From a virus: 28,643 bases of DNA. The stretch is from the IMG/VR virus record IMGVR_UViG_3300022928_000095, positions 1-28,643 of that record; one strand, 5' to 3'. A model generated the notes under the pieces. It did no database searches. It was not told the origin of the DNA and saw nothing but the letters and a program-made list of their open reading frames with translations. The first letter of the stretch is position 1, and every line of letters begins with the position of its first letter. Below are positions 1-7,051 of this stretch, in pieces. A program made the translations under genes and the position numbers.

Positions 1-173
1 ACTTTTAGTCTAGTTGCTAAGTTTCCGAAAAAACCGTGACTCATAAGCATTTTTACTCTTGCTTTAATAATCTTATCGTATGCTTCGTCTTTTTCTGCTT
101 GACTAACTTCACCAATAAGGTTATCGAACTTATGTGCTTCTTGCTCTTGTTTTGGATTTACTGCTGTGGTCAT
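1..173 (-). CDS. DUF2201 VWA-like metallopeptidase-domain protein, N-terminal 57 codons (runs off window)
   Basis: The reading frame starts at the ATG at 173-171 behind an AGGAG ribosome site and is open to the window edge, so only the N-terminus is seen. Residues near 36-55 (ARVKMLMSHGFFGNLATRL) match the start of the DUF2201 putative metallopeptidase / VWA-like family, where a helical stretch leads into a 'hPFFG-L' signature. In that family the gene is usually paired with a MoxR-type AAA+ ATPase, and one lies immediately upstream at 339-1424. The pair probably acts as a chaperone-like or co-factor-inserting machine; its substrate in phages is unknown. A consensus sigma70 promoter at 197-224 could transcribe it separately. 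The family call is good for so short a fragment; the function is inference. Confidence 0.7.
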   Translation of the reverse strand, partial: MTTAVNPKQEQEAHKFDNLIGEVSQAEKDEAYDKIIKARVKMLMSHGFFGNLATRLK

Positions 174-196
174 AATTTGTTTCTCCTACAATTATA

Positions 197-224
197 ATTA
201 TACTTCTTTTTGTATAATTGTCAA
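197..224 (-). promoter_or_regulatory. sigma70-type promoter for the DUF2201 gene
   Basis: Minus strand: TTGACA at 224-219, 16 bp spacer, TATAAT at 202-197, followed directly by a second TATAAT at 196-191. It is 18 bp upstream of the ATG at 173, in a gene-free stretch. Confidence 0.75.
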
Positions 225-255
225 CCGTTTTTTCTGGTCCATTTTAAATAAGGAT

Positions 256-275
256 GGGGGAAGTTGCCTTCCCCC
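256..275 (-). terminator. GC-rich hairpin, possible terminator or transcript-end stabiliser
   Basis: Perfect 8-bp inverted repeat GGGGGAAG / CTTCCCCC with a 4-nt loop. On the minus transcript the loop is GCAA, a GNRA tetraloop. It lies downstream of the AAA+ ATPase stop (339) and upstream of the promoter at 197-224. The following U-tract is weak (ATCCTTATTTAAAAT), so termination may be partial. Confidence 0.55.
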
Positions 276-277
276 TA

Positions 278-324
278 TTTGCTCGATTGTAGTATGTAGG
301 TGTAGGAGTAACATACCGAGCAAA
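278..324 (-). other. Long imperfect hairpin downstream of the AAA+ ATPase gene
   Basis: The outer stem TTTGCTCG (278-285) pairs perfectly with CGAGCAAA (317-324). The inner stem GTATGT (292-297) pairs with ACATAC (311-316). A one-sided 6-nt bulge (286-291) separates them and the loop is 13 nt. It begins 14 nt past the ATPase stop codon and is followed by the second hairpin at 256-275. The role is unknown: an RNA processing or stability element, or a small structured RNA, are possibilities. Confidence 0.5.
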
Positions 325-338
325 ATTAGTTTAGCCTA

Positions 339-1424
339 CTAGTCTTCTACCCAATATTGGATATACTTGTCACTAAAGTCGTCCCAACTTTTAACATTGT
401 AGTGGTCAAACTCTAAGTCATAGTCTCTGAAGAGAGTAATTGCGGCTAATACGTTCATTTCAGTTTCAAAGTTTTTCATTGTGAACTGTAAGAAATTATT
501 AACATATTCGATAAGTTTTTTCTCATCTCCTTGTTTTTCTACTTCTTTAAGTTCATAACATAATGAAACGGTAAGAGCAAAATTGGCTGAAATCTCTTTT
601 ACTTTGAGTTCAGTAACATTACCCTCTAAAACGTCTATCGGCTTAGGTAAGTCTGCGGCAAACTTTTTATGTGTCATAAATTTTACCGCCATACCTTCGC
701 CTACTGCAGAAGCAACCATTTCTAGTAAGTCGTTACCTTCAAGGTCACCATCTGAAATAAGTTCACTTACAAAAGTCCAACTTCTTGGAGTTGCAAAACT
801 TCTGCTTGAACTTTTTGGATCGAAGTCAAATAAGTCTGCTTTGTTGGCTGAAAGATAACCAATAACATCTGCATTAATGCCGTTATTGATTGCCCAACCT
901 TGCCAATCATCAAAACTTACTTCAAGTTCGAAATGTAAAAATCTGTTTTCTAACGGACTTGGCATTTTGTATGTAACACCTTTGTCAGTCTCTCTGTTAC
1001 CAGCCGCAACAACTACAACGTTTTCAGGCAAATGATATTGTCCTACACGTCTGTTTAATACTAACTGGTATGCACTGGCTTGTACTGCCGGAGGTGCCGC
1101 ATTCAATTCATCTAAGAAAAGCACCACTTTATCATACTGACTGCATAGTTCTTCTGTAGGAAGTTCTGCAGGGGAGGCCCACTCCATTGTATTTGTTTCT
1201 GGGTTTCTGTATGGATATCCTTTGATATCTGTTGGATCTAAAAGAGGCAATCTCAAATCAATTAGAAAACCATTGTCTTCTTCTGTGATTTGTTGCATCA
1301 ATTCTGATTTGCCAATACCGGGAGGACCCCATAAAAATACTGGTCTTTTCTTATCAAAAGCCTTCTTGACATAAGATTTAGCCTTTGAAAGTCTAATTTT
1401 TCTAACTACTGTATCTTGTGACAT
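339..1424 (-). CDS. MoxR-type AAA+ ATPase
   Basis: A 361-residue AAA+ ATPase. Walker A is GPPGIGKS at residues 33-40. Walker B is VVLFLDEL with D105/E106. A sensor-1 like VVAAGN lies near 137-142, followed by an arginine in PSPLENRF. The start ATG at 1424 follows AAAGGAGT at a good distance. Members of the MoxR branch couple ATP hydrolysis to remodelling of a target together with a VWA-domain partner. The partner here is probably the DUF2201-type protein encoded directly downstream (173 to 1). A sigma70 promoter with perfect hexamers (1460-1488) drives it, suggesting early or middle expression. The ATPase call is firm; the target in phage infection is not known. Confidence 0.9.
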   Translation of the reverse strand: MSQDTVVRKIRLSKAKSYVKKAFDKKRPVFLWGPPGIGKSELMQQITEEDNGFLIDLRLPLLDPTDIKGYPYRNPETNTMEWASPAELPTEELCSQYDKVVLFLDELNAAPPAVQASAYQLVLNRRVGQYHLPENVVVVAAGNRETDKGVTYKMPSPLENRFLHFELEVSFDDWQGWAINNGINADVIGYLSANKADLFDFDPKSSSRSFATPRSWTFVSELISDGDLEGNDLLEMVASAVGEGMAVKFMTHKKFAADLPKPIDVLEGNVTELKVKEISANFALTVSLCYELKEVEKQGDEKKLIEYVNNFLQFTMKNFETEMNVLAAITLFRDYDLEFDHYNVKSWDDFSDKYIQYWVED

Positions 1425-1459
1425 TTTTACTCCTTTGTTTAATGTTACCTACATATATT

Positions 1460-1488
1460 ATTATACGTCGATATCGGGGTAGTGTCAA
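1460..1488 (-). promoter_or_regulatory. Perfect-consensus sigma70-type promoter
   Basis: Minus strand: TTGACA at 1488-1483, 17 bp spacer, TATAAT at 1465-1460. It sits in the gap between the 123-aa gene and the AAA+ ATPase, about 36 bp upstream of the ATPase start codon. Confidence 0.85.
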
Positions 1489-1501
1489 GTATATTTTGTA
1501 A

Positions 1502-1873
1502 TTATTTTAAACTTTTTAACCATTTGTTAAAATCATTGCCTCTTAACTTTAACATAAATGCGTCTTTGCCGCTGAATAACACCATTTGTTTACCGTCTAC
1601 ATAATATGGAAATTTCATTACTTTATCCATCTTAATAACAATATTACTGGTAATTTTTATATCTTGTATTTTATATTGATAATAGTCATACACCTTTTTC
1701 ATTATTTTAAGACCATATGGACTCAATCTTAAACCAGTTACATTGTTTGGACTTAACCTAAAGTTTTTGAATATTTGGTACAATAGATCCTCAGTTTCAT
1801 ATTCTTCGATACCAAGTTCTTCTCGTAACTGATTGGTTATTTTGTATTGTATGCTATTTTTTAACGATGTCAC
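1502..1873 (-). CDS. Conserved hypothetical phage protein (123 aa)
   Basis: I do not recognise a family with a known function. The start is a GTG at 1873 preceded by GAGG and AAGGAAA. It overlaps the end of the upstream gene (stop 1854) by 20 nt, so the two are probably translated from one message. The protein is basic, with N-terminal helices followed by a central stretch (NNVTGLRLSPYGLKIMKKVY) that looks like a small helical DNA- or protein-binding module, then alternating hydrophobic residues suggesting beta strands. No signal peptide or membrane segment is visible. Its place in the small-gene run near RNase H suggests a role in nucleic-acid metabolism or host takeover, which is only inference. 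Confidence 0.65.
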   Translation of the reverse strand: MTSLKNSIQYKITNQLREELGIEEYETEDLLYQIFKNFRLSPNNVTGLRLSPYGLKIMKKVYDYYQYKIQDIKITSNIVIKMDKVMKFPYYVDGKQMVLFSGKDAFMLKLRGNDFNKWLKSLK

Positions 1874-2159
1874 TTTCCTTAACCTCAGTTCCTTGGTCTA
1901 ATCTAACCACAGAAAACTTGTCTGTAGAGAATTTTTTGTTAAGGCGTTCTGCAAGGTTAAATGCGTGTCCAGGATTTGAAAAAGATACCTTTTTGTATTT
2001 AGGACCAGGGTAGTCCATAAAGATATGACTGACTCGTAAGTTGATAGGCTCACCATCAAAAAATACACTATAGATAGATTGTGCTTTAAGTATCTGCTCA
2101 CTTTTATGAGTTTCAGTATCTGTGTGTTCTAAAATAATTGTAGGTTTAGGTCTACTCAT
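1854..2159 (-). CDS. Conserved hypothetical phage protein (101 aa)
   Basis: A 101-residue soluble protein beginning MSRPKPTIILEH, with strands and one amphipathic helix (NPGHAFNLAERLNKKF). It starts at an ATG at 2159 with CAGGAGAC as ribosome site. The octamer GATAAATA lies just upstream (2186-2179), so this gene may open a late transcript. I can assign no function. The mix of a short beta sheet and a 'HAFNLAERLN' helix resembles small phage modulators, but no motif identifies one. The coding call rests on length, a clean ribosome site and tight packing with its neighbour. Confidence 0.65.
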   Translation of the reverse strand: MSRPKPTIILEHTDTETHKSEQILKAQSIYSVFFDGEPINLRVSHIFMDYPGPKYKKVSFSNPGHAFNLAERLNKKFSTDKFSVVRLDQGTEVKESDIVKK

Positions 2160-2178
2160 TGTCTGTCTCCTGTATACT

Positions 2179-2186
2179 TATTTATC
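2179..2186 (-). promoter_or_regulatory. T4-type late promoter candidate GATAAATA
   Basis: Minus-strand GATAAATA is one base from the T4 late octamer TATAAATA and identical to the octamers in front of structural genes at 22746 and 26859. It is about 20 bp upstream of the ATG at 2159, which leaves only a short leader. Confidence 0.4.
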
Positions 2187-2216
2187 AAAAAATTAATTAA
2201 AACTACTGTTAATTAT

Positions 2217-2483
2217 TTAATATTTACTTCTTAGGAGTCCAAACAATCCTGCGTCTCTGCGCCTCTCAAATGTTATATATGCTATTTTTGTTTTATCAAC
2301 TACGTTGAAATGCCAACCAAATCTACCTTTACATCTATCATTAATACGACGTAATACGCCTGATGGTATACCAATACCTTCCCAAGGTTCATCAGGACCT
2401 CTGGCCCATTCGACTCTATATTGGAATATCTTATTATACCCGCAGTCTTTACGCCAATCAAAATCTTTAGAAGTGTCCGCCAT
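2217..2483 (-). CDS. Conserved hypothetical phage protein (88 aa)
   Basis: An 88-residue soluble protein rich in aromatic and basic residues (WRKDCGYNKIFQYRVEW; DRCKGRFGWHFNVV). It could form a small alpha/beta fold, with two cysteines at 14 and 51. It overlaps the stop of the upstream small gene by 17 nt and has no clear Shine-Dalgarno sequence of its own, so translation is probably coupled. No domain is recognised. It closes this gene run, with a non-coding gap of about 57 bp before the next gene downstream. Confidence 0.6.
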   Translation of the reverse strand: MADTSKDFDWRKDCGYNKIFQYRVEWARGPDEPWEGIGIPSGVLRRINDRCKGRFGWHFNVVDKTKIAYITFERRRDAGLFGLLRSKY

Positions 2484-2652
2484 CTGCGTCTATATCTAAA
2501 AGTGAATCGTCTGGTTTATTAAACTGTTCGATTTCATTTTCAATTGCTGTTAGTTGATGTAACAACCAATTGGAATCTAAATTCGCGGTTGGCGAGATTT
2601 TTGCTTTTTGCTCTATGAGAATTTTAAGACTGGTCAGTACTTCGCTTTTCAC
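2467..2652 (-). CDS. Small hypothetical protein (about 61 aa, GTG start)
   Basis: The frame is open from an ATG at 2715, but that start would overlap the upstream gene by 92 nt. A GTG at 2652 follows CAGGGA at about 9 nt and reduces the overlap to 29 nt, so I prefer it. The product is a short, mostly helical, acidic-ended protein (VLTSLKILIEQKAKISP, then LDSNWLLHQLTAIENEIEQF). It has coiled-coil character and no recognisable domain. Both the start and the reality of the gene are moderately uncertain. Confidence 0.5.
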   Translation of the reverse strand: MKSEVLTSLKILIEQKAKISPTANLDSNWLLHQLTAIENEIEQFNKPDDSLLDIDADGGHF

Positions 2653-3142
2653 GATTAAGTTCCCTGAGTCTTCTTCTGCATTCAATCTTGTTAGCAAATG
2701 GACCTTCATAGCCATACTCTAAAAGAGTAGATAGTTTGGGACAATTACCGTGTTTCCAAGCCTTATCAAAATTTATACAATACCAACCTGCCGCATAATA
2801 TACATCACTGTTCGATGTTTTTGCAAAAGTTGGTATTTTTGGATTGTAACTTGGATGCGACTCATCAATCGGAAACGGATTTTTATATTTGATAGGATGA
2901 CCTTGAATAAAGAAAGTACCAGGTTCGCTAACACTTTCTAAATGAGTACTAAAAACATCTTTAGTTGTTCCTAAAAATCTCAAACAATCTTTTTTAGTTT
3001 CGAATGTTTCTCTTTCTCCACTTCTATCAAGTAAGTCAAATTTTCCTTGTATTGTTTGGCTTAATATACCAACATTACCTTTCTTACCTGCGTCTAAAAC
3101 TAACCAACTGTTATCAGTTATGGCTTTCAATTTTGCTTTCAT
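2624..3142 (-). CDS. Conserved hypothetical phage protein (172 aa) next to RNase H
   Basis: The ATG at 3142 lies 28 nt inside the end of the RNase H gene and is preceded by AAAGGAG, so translation coupling is likely. The N-terminal 60 residues alternate strands and loops (LVLDAGKKGNVGILSQ). The middle carries a segment rich in Pro, Tyr and Asn (HPIKYKNPFPIDESHPSYNP). The C-terminus is helical and basic (KIECRRRLRELNREKR). No catalytic motif is visible. The location suggests a partner of DNA metabolism, but no function can be claimed. Confidence 0.65.
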   Translation of the reverse strand: MKAKLKAITDNSWLVLDAGKKGNVGILSQTIQGKFDLLDRSGERETFETKKDCLRFLGTTKDVFSTHLESVSEPGTFFIQGHPIKYKNPFPIDESHPSYNPKIPTFAKTSNSDVYYAAGWYCINFDKAWKHGNCPKLSTLLEYGYEGPFANKIECRRRLRELNREKRSTDQS

Positions 3143-4133
3143 CTTTCATCGCTCCTTTATTTAACATAGTAGCAAACTCTGTGGCATCATCTGCCAACCT
3201 TTGCATATCCCATTTAGCACAAAACTTCATAAAAGCAAATCCTACATTAGTAGCACGTGGCTTTTGTAGTGCTTCGTTAATACTTTCTATACAACTTTGT
3301 CTTATCTCGTCTGGTTGTTCAGTTAAGTCTATAAGTATTTTGTTTCTCAAAAAGTCATCTCTAACTCTATGTTCTTCTTCGTTATGGTCTGTCCATCTTT
3401 GTAACATAAAATTGTTATAGTTGAACCCACCTGTTTTTCTGTCTTCGAAGGCTTCCATTATACCTGTTTTATTCTTACTGCCTTTCTTTCTAGCACCAGG
3501 GTATGCACTAAAAATGTTATCACTAGAGTCGCCTCTAACACACTTTTCAAACAATGCAAATTCTGGATCTATTGGTGCTTTTACATCTTTGGTCTTTTTA
3601 TCTATTACCCATTCGCCTGTTTTAACATTTTTAAAGCCTTCTAAACTAACTAGTTCATCTGTAGTGCCGTTATATTGCGTTACATTGGGTGCTAATAGTT
3701 GATAAAAGTCACTATCAGTGCTAACAATAATATGCTCATCTTGTGGATGTTCTTGTATCCATATTGCAATCATATCATCTGCTTCTGCTTGTTTGTTCTG
3801 CAGAATAGTTGCGTTAGTTTTTTCTTGTAAGAATTCAATAAAGTCATTGTATGCTTCAAAATACAATTCATCATCTTCTTGTTCTTTAACACTTCTTTGG
3901 TCTGCAATAACTTTACGGTTTGCTTTGTAAGGTGCATAAAAGTCCTTTCTCCAACTTCTGCCTTCTAAACAAAATACAACGTGGTCGCCACCGAAATCCC
4001 TATAGGCTTTCCTAATACTGTTTAAAGTAATGTGCATTGCCATACCAATTTTCATATCGATACTTTGCCCTCTACCGCCAACGTGTTTGGCTCGCATAAA
4101 CATATTAAGACTGTCTACAAGGATATATTTCAC
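3114..4133 (-). CDS. rnh: T4 RNase H-type 5'-3' exonuclease (FEN/PIN-like nuclease)
   Basis: A 339-residue member of the flap-endonuclease family; the T4 homologue removes RNA primers from Okazaki fragments. The metal-binding acidic residues are in order: D7 in ILVDSLNMF, the EADD cluster at 117-120, D140 and D142 in STDSDFYQLL, and D202/D205 in RGDSSDN. The start is a GTG overlapping the stop of the upstream gene as GTGA. It is a little longer than T4 RNase H (about 305 aa). It works at the replication fork with gp43 and gp45, both in this window but more than 12 kb upstream. I see no truncation. The call is strong on motif order; the exact in vivo substrate is from family knowledge. Confidence 0.88.
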   Translation of the reverse strand: MKYILVDSLNMFMRAKHVGGRGQSIDMKIGMAMHITLNSIRKAYRDFGGDHVVFCLEGRSWRKDFYAPYKANRKVIADQRSVKEQEDDELYFEAYNDFIEFLQEKTNATILQNKQAEADDMIAIWIQEHPQDEHIIVSTDSDFYQLLAPNVTQYNGTTDELVSLEGFKNVKTGEWVIDKKTKDVKAPIDPEFALFEKCVRGDSSDNIFSAYPGARKKGSKNKTGIMEAFEDRKTGGFNYNNFMLQRWTDHNEEEHRVRDDFLRNKILIDLTEQPDEIRQSCIESINEALQKPRATNVGFAFMKFCAKWDMQRLADDATEFATMLNKGAMKDESKIESHN

Positions 4134-4639
4134 TCTTTATCTTCCCCTTCTGGTTGTTCTTTTTCTTTTACAAAATCTACATCTGGATTATTCTGTAAGC
4201 CAAAATCCATATCTGCTCTTTCTTGCAGTAATACTGTTCTACATAAATCATTAAACCAAGTATTAACTACTACTTCATCGCTTTCGCCTTTGTAACCGTT
4301 GTCGTGTAACATCTGTACAAATTTATCATTCCAATCAAGTTCCATAAAACCTGCTTTAGGATTTTCAGGATCTACATCCATCTTAAGAACATTTACATAA
4401 GGCTCATTAGTTACTTCTGCTTTTTGTTTGTGAAATTGCTGTTCAGTGATAACACCTTCTCTTAAATCAATTTCTAACTTAATAACCTCTGAATTATCAG
4501 GGTCATTAATTTCTGCGAGACGTTTGTCTAAGTCTGCGCCTTCATAGTAGTATTCTGCTTCTGCAACAAGTCTAGACTTACCTTTAAGTCCCCAACTGGC
4601 TGGCATCATACTAAAAGGTAATTTTGTTTTCTTTTTCAT
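4130..4639 (-). CDS. Conserved hypothetical protein upstream of RNase H (169 aa)
   Basis: The protein opens MKKKTKLPFSMMPASWGLKG, a pattern I associate with conserved but uncharacterised proteins of marine T4-like phages. A central stretch (LEIDLREGVITEQQFHKQKA) looks like a short helical hairpin. The C-terminal third is acidic and ends in a disordered Glu/Asp-rich tail. The last codons overlap the GTG of RNase H (GTGA), so the two are co-translated. No membrane segment or enzyme motif is seen. Function unknown. Confidence 0.7.
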   Translation of the reverse strand: MKKKTKLPFSMMPASWGLKGKSRLVAEAEYYYEGADLDKRLAEINDPDNSEVIKLEIDLREGVITEQQFHKQKAEVTNEPYVNVLKMDVDPENPKAGFMELDWNDKFVQMLHDNGYKGESDEVVVNTWFNDLCRTVLLQERADMDFGLQNNPDVDFVKEKEQPEGEDKE

Positions 4640-4670
4640 ATAATCTCTCTATGTATATAGTATAACATCT

Positions 4671-5114
4671 TTATCCAACATCTGCAACCAAGTATATTTC
4701 TTTAATAGTACAAGGATACAATGCTCTTCTATTTGTCCAACTTATAGGTATAATATTATCCCCTTTACTAATAAAACTAGAACCTTTCATCCAAGGAACA
4801 AATTTTAATCCAGTTGCATATTCCATATCCCAACATCTATTAAAGAATGTTATATCTACTTTTTTATATTTTCCTATAGATAATCTTAGTGTATTAGCCT
4901 TTTTATCCCAATCCCACGTACCTCTTACGTTACTAAAATTAAATGATTTAACTTTTAAATCTTCTTTAGTAACAGCAATACCGTGTTCGGTATATCCTAT
5001 AACTTTATCTTCATCTGCTTTTGTTTCAAATGCTACCATTAAAAAGAACATTACAACTGCTGTAATCAAAAGAGGACTCATATTTTTTATAAAGTTTTTA
5101 TCAAATTCATCCAT
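4671..5114 (-). CDS. Hypothetical membrane-anchored or exported protein (147 aa)
   Basis: It starts at ATG 5114, one base after the QueE stop region, and is therefore in the same operon. Residues about 13-30 (SPLLITAVVMFFLMVAF) form one hydrophobic segment after a charged N-terminus, followed by ETKADED. This could be a signal anchor or a cleaved signal peptide (after TKA). The remaining 110 residues are probably beta-rich and periplasmic, with two cysteines (in RCWDM and YPCTI) able to form a disulfide. No family recognised. It is unusual in a nucleotide-metabolism run and may act in the envelope. Confidence 0.65.
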   Translation of the reverse strand: MDEFDKNFIKNMSPLLITAVVMFFLMVAFETKADEDKVIGYTEHGIAVTKEDLKVKSFNFSNVRGTWDWDKKANTLRLSIGKYKKVDITFFNRCWDMEYATGLKFVPWMKGSSFISKGDNIIPISWTNRRALYPCTIKEIYLVADVG

Positions 5115-5115
5115 A

Positions 5116-6003
5116 TTATTTTCCTATTGCGTTACCATAAATGTGTACGTGAACTCTACTTGTATAATTATATCCACGTTGTATAGCCTCGTCGGCAATG
5201 GTGGCTTCAGTTTGTACTAAGCCTTCAAATGTGCCGCCTACTCCCATAATCCATACAGGAAAGTCGCAACCTGCTTCTCTAAACAGTTTAACATTGTCTT
5301 CTACTTCTTGCCAACTTGCTTCTGAGCCATTAACAACAAACTTCAACTGTCCTACTGGACTTACTTCAGCATATCTACCAATTACTTCAGGCTGTATTGC
5401 TTTCTTAGGCTTCTCACCAGCAGTACTCCATAACTTAGGTGATAAACTCCAATACCATTCTCTGCCAGTCCAACCTGTGTAATTACGATGTACCCAACCA
5501 GCAAACTCATCTGTAATAGGCTTTGTGCCATTTGTTTCCACAGTAACATTCATTGGCATATTGTCTCTGCGTTTGAACTCTTCTATAACCTGCATCATAC
5601 CAGGCTGTGTGTTTTTAAGCATTGGCTCGCCGCCTGTAAACACCATATGCACAGGTTGTTGTGTAACTGGGTGTACAAACTTAGAGTGCGGTAGAAGTGC
5701 TGTAAGTTCGTCTACTGCCTCTTCTACCGTCTTATCTGTTATTAAATGCTTATACTTTTTACTCCAAGTATAACTGCTATCACAACCTTTTTCAAACACA
5801 GGTAAATCAAACACATTTGTTATATCTGATATATCAATTGTTTCATATGGTAGTTCATATGTGCTAGGGTCTGTTGGGTCTTTTTGTCCAAAGCCATTGC
5901 ATTGTAAGTTACATAGGAAAAATCTCATCCACAGACTAGGTATGCCTACATACTTGCCTTCGCCCTGTGCAGAATAAAATGTTTCGCTATATTTTAATGT
6001 CAT
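5116..6003 (-). CDS. queE: 7-carboxy-7-deazaguanine synthase, radical SAM (QueE)
   Basis: A 295-residue radical SAM enzyme that would convert 6-carboxy-tetrahydropterin to 7-carboxy-7-deazaguanine (CDG). The N-terminus YSETFYSAQGEGKYVG and the motif VFTGGEPML are typical of QueE, as is the later VETNGT. The iron-sulfur ligands appear split: C31 and C35 in FLCNLQCNGFG, then C74 in GCDSSYTW, the counterpart of the 'WCDTxYTW' that normally follows two residues after the second cysteine. The insertion between them is 38 residues. The start overlaps the FolE stop as TAATG. Together with FolE, the QueD-like protein and DpdA it forms a 7-deazaguanine pathway; QueC is absent from the window. Confidence 0.88.
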   Translation of the reverse strand: MTLKYSETFYSAQGEGKYVGIPSLWMRFFLCNLQCNGFGQKDPTDPSTYELPYETIDISDITNVFDLPVFEKGCDSSYTWSKKYKHLITDKTVEEAVDELTALLPHSKFVHPVTQQPVHMVFTGGEPMLKNTQPGMMQVIEEFKRRDNMPMNVTVETNGTKPITDEFAGWVHRNYTGWTGREWYWSLSPKLWSTAGEKPKKAIQPEVIGRYAEVSPVGQLKFVVNGSEASWQEVEDNVKLFREAGCDFPVWIMGVGGTFEGLVQTEATIADEAIQRGYNYTSRVHVHIYGNAIGK

Positions 6004-6692
6004 TATCTTCCGCAGGCGTATTGTGTTTGCAGTTTAATATTGTCCATAAATTCTTTTTGCACTTTTGCTTCTTCTTTAAATGCACCTTCTAATACAGTTG
6101 TTTGTGTTAAACTGCTATGTGCTAACACACCTCTGTTTTCTACACAACCGTGTGTTGCTTGTATGTACACACCTAAGTTTTTACTGCCAGTTGCTTTCAT
6201 TATTTCTCTAGAAATATCATTGGCAAGTTCTTCTTGTAATGTACCTCGTCTTGCACACCATTGTGCAATTCTTGTATATTTGCTTAAACCAATTAGTGTT
6301 TCTCCAGCAATAATACCAATGTATGCTACACCCTTTACAGGCTGATGGTGATGAGAACACATACTTTGTATTTCACTTCTCACAACCAACATACCTTTGT
6401 AACCTTCTTCTATGTCATTAGGAAATGCTGTGGCATCTGGCATATTGTTATATCTGCCCCACATAAGTTCATTAATATACATTTTAGCAAGACGTTTTGC
6501 AGTACCTTGACTGTTAGGGTCATTGTGTCTATCAATAATAAGTGTATCTAGTACACCTTCGAAATGAGGAACTAGTTCTTCAATAAGTGCTAGGTCATCG
6601 CCTTCATCCATAAATTGTGCAACATTATCACTTGCCCAATACTTTGCTCCGGCTTCTTTAATTCTTTGTGTAATTTTATCACTCACCTTCAT
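6003..6692 (-). CDS. folE: GTP cyclohydrolase I (FolE type)
   Basis: A 229-residue GTP cyclohydrolase I, converting GTP to dihydroneopterin triphosphate, the first step of both folate and 7-deazaguanine synthesis. The zinc ligands are visible as C112 in MCSHHHQP and C183 in HGCVENRG. H114/H115 and H181 match the catalytic histidines, and YTRIAQWCARRGTLQEEL is the family core. The length is close to that of E. coli FolE (222 aa). The start ATG at 6692 follows AAGGA. It is directly coupled to queE (TAATG), so its role here is most likely 7-deazaguanine supply for DNA modification rather than folate synthesis; that is inference from context. Confidence 0.93.
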   Translation of the reverse strand: MKVSDKITQRIKEAGAKYWASDNVAQFMDEGDDLALIEELVPHFEGVLDTLIIDRHNDPNSQGTAKRLAKMYINELMWGRYNNMPDATAFPNDIEEGYKGMLVVRSEIQSMCSHHHQPVKGVAYIGIIAGETLIGLSKYTRIAQWCARRGTLQEELANDISREIMKATGSKNLGVYIQATHGCVENRGVLAHSSLTQTTVLEGAFKEEAKVQKEFMDNIKLQTQYACGR

Positions 6693-6882
6693 TTTGCTTT
6701 TCCTTAATTTGTATTTTTAATTCTTCAATTTCTCTTTTTAATTCTAATTTTTCTAGTTTTAGAGGATTAACTATTTCGTTTGAAGTGTAATCGTCCTCTA
6801 ATATAATAATTTTTTCATCTAATGCTCTATGCCTTTCTTCAAGAACCTTAAGATGATTGCTGAGACTTTTTGATGTACTCAT
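6679..6882 (-). CDS. Small DUF465-like coiled-coil protein (67 aa)
   Basis: A 67-residue, strongly charged helical protein. The pattern L-x3-H-x2-LD-x2-I at residues 9-26, then LKLEKLELKREIEELK near 41-56, fits the DUF465 (YdcH-like) family of small antiparallel coiled coils. Members have no established enzymatic role. It overlaps folE by 14 nt and the gene upstream by 35 nt, so it is part of the same transcript. The start ATG at 6882 has only a weak ribosome site. The family assignment is from pattern alone. Confidence 0.6.
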   Translation of the reverse strand: MSTSKSLSNHLKVLEERHRALDEKIIILEDDYTSNEIVNPLKLEKLELKREIEELKIQIKEKQNEGE

Positions 6883-7051
6883 TGTCTTCCCTCAAAATAC
6901 CGTTTTCCCAATTCTCACACACATCATTTGCATAATGTATGCTTTTATCACGAACATCAACTATACCAAACGGTTCGTAATTTTTAAACAAGTGTACTAC
7001 AAATCCATCTGGGTTGTCAACCACTTCTGCCTTTTTAATTATATTATTCAT
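6848..7051 (-). CDS. Hypothetical protein (67 aa)
   Basis: I choose the ATG at 7051 because it overlaps the phosphoribosyltransferase stop as ATGA and has GAGGA about 10 nt upstream; a TTG three codons earlier is less likely. The product (MNNIIKKAEVVDN..., HLFKNYEPFGIVDVRDKSIHYA) seems to be a small mixed alpha/beta protein without cysteine pairs beyond one Cys. No family is recognised. Its tight coupling to the phosphoribosyltransferase is the only clue to its role. Confidence 0.6.
   Translation of the reverse strand: MNNIIKKAEVVDNPDGFVVHLFKNYEPFGIVDVRDKSIHYANDVCENWENGILREDNEYIKKSQQSS

Noticed and set aside
4640-4670. Possible promoter in the short gap upstream of the 169-aa gene
   Set aside because: TTGGAT and TATACT are present but only about 10 bp apart, and no other hexamer pair fits.
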